Positions 1 to 8,704 of a stretch of 64,000 nucleotides of DNA are shown here, piece by piece. Under the pieces are notes generated by a model that had not been told where the DNA came from, made no database searches, and worked only from the letters and a program-made list of their open reading frames with translations. The stretch is taken from assembly GCA_020629715.1 (NCBI GenBank), contig JAHDCU010000001.1:62001-126000 (forward strand), read 5' to 3'. Position numbers and translations under genes: made by a program. How positions within the stretch are numbered: position 1 is the first letter of the stretch; every line of letters begins with the position of its first letter. The DNA comes from Saprospiraceae bacterium (GTDB lineage: Bacteria > Bacteroidota > Bacteroidia > Chitinophagales > Saprospiraceae).

Positions 1-40
1 AACTATATTAGTATCTTTTGGCATTAGTAAGATATTGTAT

Positions 41-325
41 ATGATAAAAAGCTTTGGGAATAGTGAAACTGAGAGAATTTGGTCAGGTTTATATTCTTCA
101 AAACTGCCAAACGATATGCAAATAGTTGCACGACGTAAACTGCGGATGATAAACAATGCTCACTCAATAAACGATCTGAGAATACCGCCTGCGAACAGGC
201 TAAAAAAACTAAAAGGAACTTTGAGAGGTAAGTATTCTATAAGAATAAATAAACAGTGGCGAATAACTTTTCAATGGATTAACCAAAATGCTGAACAAGT
301 AAAAATTGAAGATTACCATGACTAA
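41..325 (+). CDS. higB: HigB-type toxin (RelE/ParE superfamily)
   Basis: A 94-residue protein starting MIKSFGNSETERIW and carrying the family signature of HigB plasmid-maintenance killer proteins, including the central R-K-L--I--A stretch, PPANRLKKLKG and the closing RI--QWRI-F-W and DYHD. Family members are ribosome-dependent mRNA interferases kept silent by a HigA antitoxin. The frame opens at a TTG at 35, but the ATG at 41 fits the family N-terminus better. It overlaps the downstream antitoxin by 8 bases, so the pair is translationally coupled. Toxin-first order is characteristic of higBA. No insertion element is visible around it, though the region to the left is outside the window. Confidence 0.88.
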   Translation: MIKSFGNSETERIWSGLYSSKLPNDMQIVARRKLRMINNAHSINDLRIPPANRLKKLKGTLRGKYSIRINKQWRITFQWINQNAEQVKIEDYHD

Positions 326-611
326 ATTACCAAATATACATCCAGGTGAAGTTCTATTGGAAGAATTCTTACTACCGATGGGCTTAAGCGCTTATAAACT
401 TTCAAAAGATTTGGGAATACCTCAAACTAGAACAAGTCAAATCATAAAAGGGAAGCGAAGAATAACAGCTGACACAGCGCTTCGGCTATCAAAATACTTT
501 GGAACATCAGTCAAGTTTTGGTTGGGTCTACAAAATGATTATGATATCGAAGAAGAATTGAAAACACTTGGAGTAACACTAGATCAAATTCCTGTACTTA
601 TTCCGACCTAA
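318..611 (+). CDS. higA: HigA-type antitoxin (XRE family)
   Basis: A 97-residue XRE-type helix-turn-helix protein. The opening IHPGEVLLEEFLLPMGLSAY is the classic HigA start, followed by the HTH (KLSKDLGIPQTRTSQIIKGKR) and the T-DTALRLSKYFGTS--FWLGLQ-DYD block. HigA neutralises HigB and normally represses the operon. I chose the ATG at 318, which sits inside the end of higB (8-base overlap), over the TTG at 306. The C-terminus is slightly extended past the usual DYD---E region (ELKTLGVTLDQIPVLIPT). Confidence 0.9.
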   Translation: MTKLPNIHPGEVLLEEFLLPMGLSAYKLSKDLGIPQTRTSQIIKGKRRITADTALRLSKYFGTSVKFWLGLQNDYDIEEELKTLGVTLDQIPVLIPT

Positions 612-745
612 TCGAATTCATCCAAAAGCAAACTGTTCTAATCTCGATTTACATATAGTAATCCTTAACGACTAGACGTCAAACAAATATAAGATCTATT
701 GACTAGATAGATGTTATCGCTCATATTAGCTAAAACTGAATAGCT

Positions 746-1207
746 ATGCTAAAACATATAGTCTTCATCTTAACTACTTGTTTCATAAGCTCCTGTCTTG
801 GTGATAGAAAAGCTTATATAATTGATCACAGACGTGATCTATTTACATTACACCAATCTGATATTCCAACATATTTATTTTTGGATGAAGAAAAGTCTTG
901 GTATAAAACAGAGCTTCTTAATAATCAGGGGAAGATTGTAGCCAAAATTCTAGATAAAGGCCAATACAATACTGATAAAGACACTCTTTTTCTTTACCCT
1001 ATGAGTAACAGCCTAAAAAGAGAATATCATCGATTTCTTGATCAAGGGCAAAGTATTGTCAAACCTCATTTAATGGAACATTTGGATGGTACTATTACAG
1101 AATTTCTCATGGGAAGGCCAAAAGATAAAACGGACAAAAAGACTACCGGAAAAATCTGGAAGGCCTTAAAAAATGAAGGCGCCGCGGGGAGCGGCGCCAA
1201 TCAATAA
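746..1207 (+). CDS. Small putative lipoprotein, function unknown
   Basis: A 153-residue product with a short hydrophobic leader ending in ISSC at about residue 17, which fits a lipobox (lipidated Cys, signal peptidase II). The mature part is charged, without a domain I recognise, and its C-terminal third is rich in Lys, Thr and Gly. The last codons (GAAGSGAN) are encoded by a GC-rich perfect inverted repeat, which makes the protein end look dictated by a DNA or RNA structure. It is flanked by the higBA pair and the convergent ftsZ and has no obvious operon partner. Confidence 0.6.
   Translation: MLKHIVFILTTCFISSCLGDRKAYIIDHRRDLFTLHQSDIPTYLFLDEEKSWYKTELLNNQGKIVAKILDKGQYNTDKDTLFLYPMSNSLKREYHRFLDQGQSIVKPHLMEHLDGTITEFLMGRPKDKTDKKTTGKIWKALKNEGAAGSGANQ
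1178..1198. other. GC-rich perfect hairpin overlapping the end of a reading frame
   Basis: GGCGCCGC (1178-1185) and GCGGCGCC (1191-1198) form an 8-bp perfect stem with a 5-base loop, in otherwise AT-rich DNA. It lies within the last codons of the lipoprotein gene, 9 bases before its stop ends. There is no T-run after it on the plus strand, so it is not a textbook intrinsic terminator. It could stall or protect the 3' end of the transcript. Confidence 0.5.
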
Positions 1208-1382
1208 ACCAATCTCATAAAAAATAAAATATAACGAAAAGACGAAATCCGTGTTTGTGTACCGATTCGTATTTTAATGATCGCCCCTACTCGGCTCACT
1301 TAAAAAGTATCGATCGGCATGTGAAAGGTTCTAATCAATCACGCTTCTCCGGTCAGTCCTCTCGTATCTGAGATATACTGTA

Positions 1383-2831
1383 CTAATCTACATTGTCATG
1401 CAAGAATGAATTATTGGATCGTATGATCGGTCCGTCTTCATCCATACTTACGGTGTAGTTAGATTTTTTGTTTGCTTCTACATTCGTTTCATCAAGCTCC
1501 ACTTGCCTACGCTTGAATGCTGGTACATTTTCCATATCATTGATGATTTTTGGACTGTCCAGGTGCTTAGACATTTGCTCTCTGAGGTATCCACGTCTTG
1601 CATTTTCTGCTTCACGACGCTTTCTTTTGATCGCCTCCATTTCCTTTTCGTACTCTGTAGGTTCTCTTTTTTCTATATCTGCTTCGTATCCATAGCCTAG
1701 CTCTTCGATGGTACGACGTACATCATCCGTACCGAAGTCTATCACTTGACTCTCTTCTGACTGTGCTGAGAATACGGACTCATCGATGATACGATCTGCC
1801 TTCTGAGCATCTTCATCTAGTGATACTTTCTTAGCTACTTCTGGCTTTGCCACTCGCTGTATCATACTCTCTTTATCAAAGCCCGTTGCGATCAAGGTTA
1901 CGCTGAGCTTCTCGCCCATAGTCTCATCTGTACAATTACCCCAGAATAAGTCTGTGCCGTATCCTGCTTCTTCTTGTACATATTCTGTGATCTCTGAGAT
2001 CTCATCCATCGTCACTTCATGAGAAGAAGAGCTGCTGATATTCAATAAAATATGCTGTGCTCCACGGATGTCATTGTCTTCTAGTAGTGGTGAATTTAAA
2101 GCCGCATCTATGGCTCTACGAGCACGATCCTCACCCCCTACTTGGGCATTACCCATGATGGCTACTCCGCTATCTCTCATAACGGTATTCACATCTTCAA
2201 AATCCACATTGATATCTCCTGCTACAGTGATGATCTCTGCGATCCCTTTTGCTGCTGTGGTCAATATATTATCCGCTTCTGCAAAAGCCTCTGATACTTT
2301 TAGATTGCCGTGTATCTCTTTGAGTTTTTCATTAGAGATAACGAGTATGCTATCTACATTCTTTTTGAGTTGCTCTAGTCCTTCTAGTGCTTGTCTTTTT
2401 CGGCGTAAGCCTTCAAACTTAAACGGAAGCGTCACGATCGCTACGGTCAGGATATCCATCTCCTTCGCCGCTTTGGCAATGATAGGAGCAGCACCTGTAC
2501 CCGTACCACCACCCATACCAGCGGTAATGAAAAGCATCTTCGTATCATCGGCAAGAAACTTTCTTACATCATCGATAGACTCTATGCATGCTTGCTTACC
2601 TACCTCAGGCTTAGACCCTGCTCCACGACCTTCCGTAAGGCTTGGCCCTAGTTTGATCCGAGTGATGACAGGATTATTTTCTAGTGCTTGATTATCCGTA
2701 TTGCATACTGCAAAATCTACACCTTGGATGCCTTGCTCAAACATGTGCTTGAGGGCATTACCACCACCTCCGCCTACACCGAGTACCTTTATGATAGTCT
2801 TTTCTTTATTGGGTTGATCATCGAATAGCAT
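1383..2831 (-). CDS. ftsZ: Cell division protein FtsZ
   Basis: A 482-residue tubulin-like GTPase that polymerises into the Z-ring. The glycine-rich N-terminal loop GVGGGGGNA is at about residues 18-26 and the tubulin signature GGGTGTG at 107-113; the T7/synergy-loop region follows. A long acidic and basic linker leads to a FtsA-binding-like peptide, VPAFKRRQ, about 45 residues before the end. The extreme C-terminus, RSNNSFLHDNVD, is the tail typical of Bacteroidota FtsZ. It is the last gene of the dcw operon, 38 bases after ftsA. The start MLFDDQPN is the first in-frame ATG in a good context. Confidence 0.97.
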   Translation of the reverse strand: MLFDDQPNKEKTIIKVLGVGGGGGNALKHMFEQGIQGVDFAVCNTDNQALENNPVITRIKLGPSLTEGRGAGSKPEVGKQACIESIDDVRKFLADDTKMLFITAGMGGGTGTGAAPIIAKAAKEMDILTVAIVTLPFKFEGLRRKRQALEGLEQLKKNVDSILVISNEKLKEIHGNLKVSEAFAEADNILTTAAKGIAEIITVAGDINVDFEDVNTVMRDSGVAIMGNAQVGGEDRARRAIDAALNSPLLEDNDIRGAQHILLNISSSSSHEVTMDEISEITEYVQEEAGYGTDLFWGNCTDETMGEKLSVTLIATGFDKESMIQRVAKPEVAKKVSLDEDAQKADRIIDESVFSAQSEESQVIDFGTDDVRRTIEELGYGYEADIEKREPTEYEKEMEAIKRKRREAENARRGYLREQMSKHLDSPKIINDMENVPAFKRRQVELDETNVEANKKSNYTVSMDEDGPIIRSNNSFLHDNVD

Positions 2832-2869
2832 ATCTAGTGTTTTTGCTTTTTTGTAAGATTGTTTCTTTT

Positions 2870-4204
2870 CTAAAATTCTGTATCAGGAGTTGCTTCAAAA
2901 AACTCTTTGGTATAGGTAAAGATCTTATTGTACCATTTACCTCTACCCTGCTCTGCTGATAGCACTTCCTCTTCTTCAATGATATTGTCATCATTGCCAT
3001 CAGTCTGATCTGCTGATTTCTCGATCTTCTGCATGAGCTTATTATCAATCGCCGTAATCAATAGACCTACTGCTGTCGAATATATCGGACTAGCCAAGCT
3101 ACCAGAGTAGCCATGTGCTAGATGATCTACGGGTCTACCTACACGAGTAGGAAGCGTCGTATGCATCTGCGCTAGATAGTTGATATGTCTCAAGAGTGAA
3201 CCTCCACCCGTGAGCACCATACCCGCGATGAGTTTATTTTCAAATCCTGATCTTGTGATCTCCCACAATACATAATCGAATATCTCCTCTACTCTAGCCT
3301 GTATGATCTTTGCCAGATTTTTCTCTGATATCTCTTTAGGATCTCTACCTTTGAATCCTGGGATCGTAATGATACGATTGTCCACGATCTCATCTGCCAG
3401 TGCTGATCCAAATTTCACTTTAAGTTTCTCCGCTTGATCATGCATCACCGTACATCCTTCTTGTATATCCTTAGTGATCACATTTCCACCGAAAGGAATG
3501 ACCGCCGTATGTCTGATGATCCCATCTTTGAATATGGTAATATCTGTAGTACCACCACCTATATCGACGAGTGCAACACCTGCTTCTTTCTCTTCATCGC
3601 TAAGCACCGCTGCTGCTGATGCAATCGGCTCTAGCGTCATATCTGCAACTTCGAGACCTACTTTTTCTACACAACGTAGTATATTTCTTGATGCGCTGAT
3701 CTGTCCTGTGATGATATGAAAATTGGCTTCTAGCCTTACGCCTGACATACCTATAGGATCTACTATATCTTGCTCATCATCTACCGTAAACTCCTGAGGA
3801 ATGACATGTAAAATCTTATCACCCGGAGGCAATACCAACTTGTACATATCTTTGATGAGCTTATCTACGTCTTGATCAGAGATTTCCGAATTGGAATCAT
3901 GTCTGACCAGTAATCCATGATGATGGAGACTCTTGATGTGCTGACCTGCGATACCTACATGTACGATTTTAAATTTGATACCTGCGTTTCGCTCTGCCAT
4001 CGCAATCGAGTCACGAATAGCCTTCACCGTTTTATCAATATTCGATACTACACCCCGAGATACTCCCTCAGATTTGACTGTACCTAAACCTAAAATCTCT
4101 ACTTTGCCGTACTCATTACGAGCACCTGCAATGGCGCAAACCTTGGTAGTCCCGATGTCGAGGGCTATCGCCAGTTCGTTTGGTTTGTGATCTGTATTGT
4201 ACAT
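2870..4204 (-). CDS. ftsA: Cell division protein FtsA
   Basis: A 444-residue actin-fold ATPase that tethers FtsZ to the membrane. Phosphate-1 motif ALDIGTTKVCAIAG lies at residues 14-27 and phosphate-2 VDIGGGTTDITIF around 214-226, and there is the adenosine motif GMVLTGGGSLL. After a variable acidic linker the protein ends in an amphipathic stretch, KWYNKIFTYTKEFFE, that fits the membrane-targeting helix of FtsA. It lies between ftsQ (23 bases upstream) and ftsZ in the usual order. Confidence 0.96.
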   Translation of the reverse strand: MYNTDHKPNELAIALDIGTTKVCAIAGARNEYGKVEILGLGTVKSEGVSRGVVSNIDKTVKAIRDSIAMAERNAGIKFKIVHVGIAGQHIKSLHHHGLLVRHDSNSEISDQDVDKLIKDMYKLVLPPGDKILHVIPQEFTVDDEQDIVDPIGMSGVRLEANFHIITGQISASRNILRCVEKVGLEVADMTLEPIASAAAVLSDEEKEAGVALVDIGGGTTDITIFKDGIIRHTAVIPFGGNVITKDIQEGCTVMHDQAEKLKVKFGSALADEIVDNRIITIPGFKGRDPKEISEKNLAKIIQARVEEIFDYVLWEITRSGFENKLIAGMVLTGGGSLLRHINYLAQMHTTLPTRVGRPVDHLAHGYSGSLASPIYSTAVGLLITAIDNKLMQKIEKSADQTDGNDDNIIEEEEVLSAEQGRGKWYNKIFTYTKEFFEATPDTEF

Positions 4205-4227
4205 AATCTATGAGTTTTAGTCCAATG

Positions 4228-5019
4228 CTATAGTGGTTTCATTATTACCTGTCCTTTATATCTGATATCTAGGACAGCGAACTTATCCCAGCCTTCTCTT
4301 GGAAGACCTTCTTTATAAAACCATTTTAGTCGATAGAATTTTTTATCTATATCTTCAAAGAATCCAAATTTGATTTTATCTCTACCGAGCTTAGGAACTA
4401 AGGTAATTTCACCGTTATCCTCCACATATACTTGCTCTACGAGTGCATCCAAAAATGGATCTTCTTTTACTTTTTTCATTAATTCAAAAACATCCTGAAG
4501 CGCAGTCCTTTGCTTCGCTTCCATAAATCCTTGTTGATAATCACCGATCTTTCCGCTTGCGATCGGTACTCTTATCGCTGATTTTTTTTTTAGCGGTACC
4601 TTATTACCGTCTTTGTCCAAGTAGTATCGTTGACCACTTTCTGCATGTACCCGTACAATTGGCTCTCTTTGCTTGAGCTTCACATGGATACGATTTTTAC
4701 TATCGATATAGACCTCAGCCTCCTCTACTCGCTTATCCTTGAGGAGTAATGCTTCTAGTTCTACAATTTTCAACTCTTGCAGACTAGCCATTTCGATATC
4801 AAAACCTAGATGATTTCTAAATGCACGTAGTACATCTTTCTTATCCACAAGATTTCGTTTACCACTTAATGACTCGATCTCTATGTATACTTTCGTGATA
4901 CCAGAGTTTGCTTTTCTATTGACTGATAAGATCAAAAGGCTGGCCATGACTACCGCGGCTGCTATCCATGCTAGTCTGATTTTCATGTTGTTCAATATGC
5001 CTATCTTCGATCTACTCAT
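4228..5019 (-). CDS. ftsQ: Cell division protein FtsQ (POTRA domain)
   Basis: A 263-residue bitopic membrane protein. A single transmembrane segment at about residues 13-30 is followed by a POTRA-like region (KVYIEIESLSGKRNLVDKKDV, then a V-eAeVyid----i-VklkqREPI--V segment), as in FtsQ/DivIB. It links the cytoplasmic ring to FtsL and the septal synthases on the periplasmic side. The murC stop TAG is immediately followed by this ATG with no spacer, which argues for translational coupling and supports the chosen start. An internal ATG at 4986 is an alternative. Confidence 0.88.
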   Translation of the reverse strand: MSRSKIGILNNMKIRLAWIAAAVVMASLLILSVNRKANSGITKVYIEIESLSGKRNLVDKKDVLRAFRNHLGFDIEMASLQELKIVELEALLLKDKRVEEAEVYIDSKNRIHVKLKQREPIVRVHAESGQRYYLDKDGNKVPLKKKSAIRVPIASGKIGDYQQGFMEAKQRTALQDVFELMKKVKEDPFLDALVEQVYVEDNGEITLVPKLGRDKIKFGFFEDIDKKFYRLKWFYKEGLPREGWDKFAVLDIRYKGQVIMKPL

Positions 5020-6390
5020 CTATATTTTTAATGCGTTTTTTATACTTATTACCTCCGCTCCGATATCTCCTGCTCCTAATATGAGGAGGACTTCGGGGCG
5101 TCTATTTTTCAAATTTTCTATCAATTCACTTTTTGGTAGCAGTTGTTTATCATCATGCGCTATGGCTTCCAATAATACCAGAGAACTTACACCTTCTATA
5201 GGCTTTTCTCGAGCTGGATATATAGGTATCAAAATCAATCGATCTGCCTCCGCCAAACTCTCTGCAAAGCCTTGCATAAAGTCTTGCGTCCGAGAATATA
5301 GATGCGGTTGAAAAACTACCGTTAACTCTGCTTTTGGAAACAAAGATCTTGTAGCTTCAATAGCACAACTGATCTCTGTCGGGTGATGTGCATAATCATC
5401 TATCATATGCAAATCCTCCTGATCCAAAATCCGCTCATATCGCCGCTGGATACCTTGAAAAGCCAAGAGCTCCTCTTGTATATATCCTACATCTAGTCCT
5501 AATAACTGAGCGATACCTACCGCAACACTGGCATTAAGCACATTGTGACGACCTGGCATTTTCATGCGAAAGCTTTGTACTCTTTCCTGAAACTCTACGG
5601 TGAATATTTGAAGACCATCCTGAATGTATTCTTCTATAATTCTGAGTTCATTACTTTCATCAGTACCATATTTGATCACTTGACACTTCAGTGCTTTGTC
5701 GTCATCAAATCTGGAAGACAAAATCTTCCAAGCCTCTTGCTCTATGAATAGATATCCTTCCTCGACTATATTGCGAGCATAAGCCTCGAAAGAGTCTTGC
5801 ATCGCGGTAAAGCCGCCGTAAATATCTAGGTGATCAGGATCTACTGAAGTGATCACTCCGATATACGGATGCAGGTGCAAAAATGACCGATCAAATTCAT
5901 CGGCTTCTGTGATGAGATATTCATCCTTGCCTTTGATATAATTAGTCTTCGTTGCCGCCGGGATACCTCCAAGTATAGAACTAGGATGTAAACTGCTATC
6001 TGTCAAAATATGAGATATGATGCAACTCGTAGTGGTCTTACCATGTGTCCCTGCCACCGCAATTGTTTTGGCATTTTCACTGAGTAAACCTAATAAGGCT
6101 GCTCTTTTGAAAATCGGTATATCCATAGTCTGAATATGATTCAATTCCAGATGATCTTTAGGTATTGCAGGTGTATAAACCACTGCATCCAGATCATGAG
6201 GAATCAGATCAATCCGATCTTCATAATGTATCAATATCCCTTCGTCTTCCAACGTTTTGGTCAAGACGGTTTGTGTCTTATCATATCCATAGACTTGTAC
6301 TCCGCGGTCATTAAAATACCGAGCTAGAGCACTCATACCTATGCCTCCTACCCCGATGAAAAACATGCGTTTCCACTGGTTTACATCCAT
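5020..6390 (-). CDS. murC: UDP-N-acetylmuramate--L-alanine ligase
   Basis: A 456-residue Mur ligase that adds L-Ala to UDP-MurNAc in the cytoplasm. The N-terminal Rossmann domain opens with FFIGVGGIGMSALARY, the ATP-binding motif is GTHGKTTTSCI, and the central domain has the E-DEFDRSF and DPDHLDIY blocks. The C-terminal domain carries IDDYAHHPTEI and FQPHLYSRT, which are diagnostic for MurC. Length is normal for the family. It is separated from murG by 5 bases. Confidence 0.97.
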   Translation of the reverse strand: MDVNQWKRMFFIGVGGIGMSALARYFNDRGVQVYGYDKTQTVLTKTLEDEGILIHYEDRIDLIPHDLDAVVYTPAIPKDHLELNHIQTMDIPIFKRAALLGLLSENAKTIAVAGTHGKTTTSCIISHILTDSSLHPSSILGGIPAATKTNYIKGKDEYLITEADEFDRSFLHLHPYIGVITSVDPDHLDIYGGFTAMQDSFEAYARNIVEEGYLFIEQEAWKILSSRFDDDKALKCQVIKYGTDESNELRIIEEYIQDGLQIFTVEFQERVQSFRMKMPGRHNVLNASVAVGIAQLLGLDVGYIQEELLAFQGIQRRYERILDQEDLHMIDDYAHHPTEISCAIEATRSLFPKAELTVVFQPHLYSRTQDFMQGFAESLAEADRLILIPIYPAREKPIEGVSSLVLLEAIAHDDKQLLPKSELIENLKNRRPEVLLILGAGDIGAEVISIKNALKI

Positions 6391-6395
6391 AGGAC

Positions 6396-7484
6396 TTAGA
6401 TAAGTTTTATAATCTCATTGACGATGTCTTCAGTTGCATTTGGACGGGCTAATGCCTTGGCGGCAAGACCTATCTGGTGCAACTTTTCATCATCATTGAT
6501 GAGTTTTATCATTTCAATCGCTAAGCTTTGCTTAGCTTCTTTATCAGCAATCATTATTGCTGCATTTTTATGGACTAATGCTTGCGCATTCTTGGTCTGA
6601 TGATCTTCTGCGACATTTGGAGATGGGACCAAAATCGCTGCTTGCCCGACAAGGCATAGTTCTGATATTGTCAAAGCACCTGCACGGGTCACAGCTAAGT
6701 CTGCTGCTTGATATGCGAGGTCCATTCTATCGATGAATGGTAATACTTTCACATGATCTAATTGAGCTGTATTCGTTGCCTTGAACTCTTCATAGTAGAG
6801 TTTACCGACCTGCCAAATGACATTAAGGTTTTTTTGTTGCTCAATGATCTCATAACTATCTCTCATCGCTACATTCAGTGATCTTGCTCCCAGACTACCT
6901 CCAAAAAGTAGTAGTGTTTTCTTATTTTGGTTTAGTCCAAAATGTTCAAAAGATCGTAGTCTCGATTCAGTATTCTCTATTAAGCTTTTTCGAATAGGAT
7001 TGCCAGTATGCGTCACTTTTTGTTGATCAAAAAATCGATCCATACCTTCGTATGCCGTGCATATATGCCTCACTTTGCTAGCCAGTAACTTATTGGTAAT
7101 TCCAGGATACGAGTTTTGCTCTTGTATCAAGGTCGGAATCCCCAATTGATTGGAAACATACAGTGTAGGCCCGCTTGCATACCCTCCTACTCCCACGACT
7201 ACGTCCGGCTTGAATGCTTTCACAATCTTTCTTGCCTTCCATATACTCGTGATGAGCTTGATAGGAAATAGTATATTTTTAGTTGTCAATTTTCGCTGAA
7301 AGCCACTGATCCAGAGACCTTCTATGCGATATCCCGCTTTCGGGACTTTTTCCATTTCCATCTTGCCTTCTGCTCCTACGAATAGGATCTCGGCATCTGG
7401 ATATTTTTCTTTAATCGTATCGGCAATTGCTATTGCCGGAAATATATGTCCGCCTGTGCCACCACCACTAATGATTAGCCGCAT
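6396..7484 (-). CDS. murG: Undecaprenyldiphospho-muramoylpentapeptide beta-N-acetylglucosaminyltransferase
   Basis: A 362-residue GT28 enzyme that adds GlcNAc to lipid I to make lipid II at the inner face of the membrane. It opens with the G-loop ISGGGTGGHIFPA, carries a second GGSLGARSLN loop, and has the donor-binding block TRAGALTISEL followed by AEDHQTKNAQAL. Its start overlaps the end of ftsW by 17 bases, a coupling seen in many dcw clusters. Confidence 0.97.
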   Translation of the reverse strand: MRLIISGGGTGGHIFPAIAIADTIKEKYPDAEILFVGAEGKMEMEKVPKAGYRIEGLWISGFQRKLTTKNILFPIKLITSIWKARKIVKAFKPDVVVGVGGYASGPTLYVSNQLGIPTLIQEQNSYPGITNKLLASKVRHICTAYEGMDRFFDQQKVTHTGNPIRKSLIENTESRLRSFEHFGLNQNKKTLLLFGGSLGARSLNVAMRDSYEIIEQQKNLNVIWQVGKLYYEEFKATNTAQLDHVKVLPFIDRMDLAYQAADLAVTRAGALTISELCLVGQAAILVPSPNVAEDHQTKNAQALVHKNAAIMIADKEAKQSLAIEMIKLINDDEKLHQIGLAAKALARPNATEDIVNEIIKLI

Positions 7485-8640
7485 CAGACTCGATTTTACT
7501 CAACTCTATCTGTTCAAGCTCCGCTTGCTCTACATACTTACTTACACTCAAGATGATCCCGATAGACATACAAGTGAATATCAAGGACGTACCACCACTA
7601 CTAATCAAAGGCAGTGTCAAACCGGTCACAGGTACTAAGTCTACTGACACCGCCACATTGGCAAATGCCTGAATCACAATATTAAGACAAAGTCCCATCG
7701 CTAGAATAGCTCCGAATGCTTTTGGGCATCTAGTGACGATATTGATACATCTAAAGAGTAGCCACAAAAACATGGCGATAATAAATACTCCTCCGATCAG
7801 ACCATACTCTTCGCATATGATGGCATAGATAAAATCTGCATAAGCAAAAGGTAAAATATTACGTTGGAAGCTATTTCCAGGACCTTCTCCGATCCATTCT
7901 CCATTAGCAATAGCGATCTTGGACTGGTTTACTTGCCAAACATCATTTCCTTGCAACCTGCTGATCCAAGTATCCAATCTGAAGTAATCAGCCGTGACTT
8001 CCCACGTACCAAGCATTACCAATATGGATAGCAATACTAATCCCATAAATACAAGCAATGCCACATACTTGAGACTTACTCTACCTATAAACATCATCAA
8101 AAGGCATGTTACGAAAAGTAACGCCGCCGTAGAAAAATCAGATGGTGCAATCAATCCACATACCAATACTACAGGCATGATAATAGGTAAAAAAGCACCT
8201 TTAAAATCTTTGATATACTCTTGTCTTATTGCCAACGATCTCGCTACATATAGAATCAAAGCCACCTTTGCAATATCCGAGGGCTGAAAGGTATTATTGA
8301 TAAAAGGAATCGTCAACCATCGTCTAGAATCATTAATCTCATCTCCAAAAATACCCGTATAGAGCAATAAGGGCACAATGATAATCATGAGCACTGGTGC
8401 AATATTGGAATAATGGATATAATTGAGTTGATAGCAAACATAGGTCGTAAACATACCTAAGATCAACAAAATCAATTGTTTGATCAAAAAATACTCAGTG
8501 TTACCACCATGCCATTTATAAGCTTCGCTACCAGATGCGCTATACACGATCAGTACTGAGAATAGACTCAGTACGAAGAATATGAGCCAGATGGCTTTAT
8601 CTCCTTTTAGGTTACGGTATAGCTGTATAGCTGTTGACAT
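7468..8640 (-). CDS. ftsW: Peptidoglycan polymerase FtsW (SEDS family)
   Basis: A 390-residue polytopic membrane protein of the SEDS family (FtsW/RodA/SpoVE), which polymerises glycan strands from lipid II together with a class B PBP. About ten hydrophobic segments are visible. Family motifs include IPFINNTFQPSDIAK in the N-terminal half, GEGPGNSFQRN-LPFAYADFIYAIICEEYGLIGG, and the C-terminal LPLISSGGTSLI. FtsW rather than RodA is assigned from its position between murD and murG. Confidence 0.94.
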   Translation of the reverse strand: MSTAIQLYRNLKGDKAIWLIFFVLSLFSVLIVYSASGSEAYKWHGGNTEYFLIKQLILLILGMFTTYVCYQLNYIHYSNIAPVLMIIIVPLLLYTGIFGDEINDSRRWLTIPFINNTFQPSDIAKVALILYVARSLAIRQEYIKDFKGAFLPIIMPVVLVCGLIAPSDFSTAALLFVTCLLMMFIGRVSLKYVALLVFMGLVLLSILVMLGTWEVTADYFRLDTWISRLQGNDVWQVNQSKIAIANGEWIGEGPGNSFQRNILPFAYADFIYAIICEEYGLIGGVFIIAMFLWLLFRCINIVTRCPKAFGAILAMGLCLNIVIQAFANVAVSVDLVPVTGLTLPLISSGGTSLIFTCMSIGIILSVSKYVEQAELEQIELSKIESDAANH

Positions 8641-8704
8641 CTATGAGTTTCGTTATGTATGGTTTTGACAATTAGTCATTAACTAATCATCGATTTTATC
8701 TTTT

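Noticed and set aside
2068-2691. A 207-residue plus-strand open frame opposite ftsZ
   Set aside because: It is antisense to strongly conserved ftsZ codons and rich in Ser, Ala and Ile, as expected of a shadow frame; no family feature.
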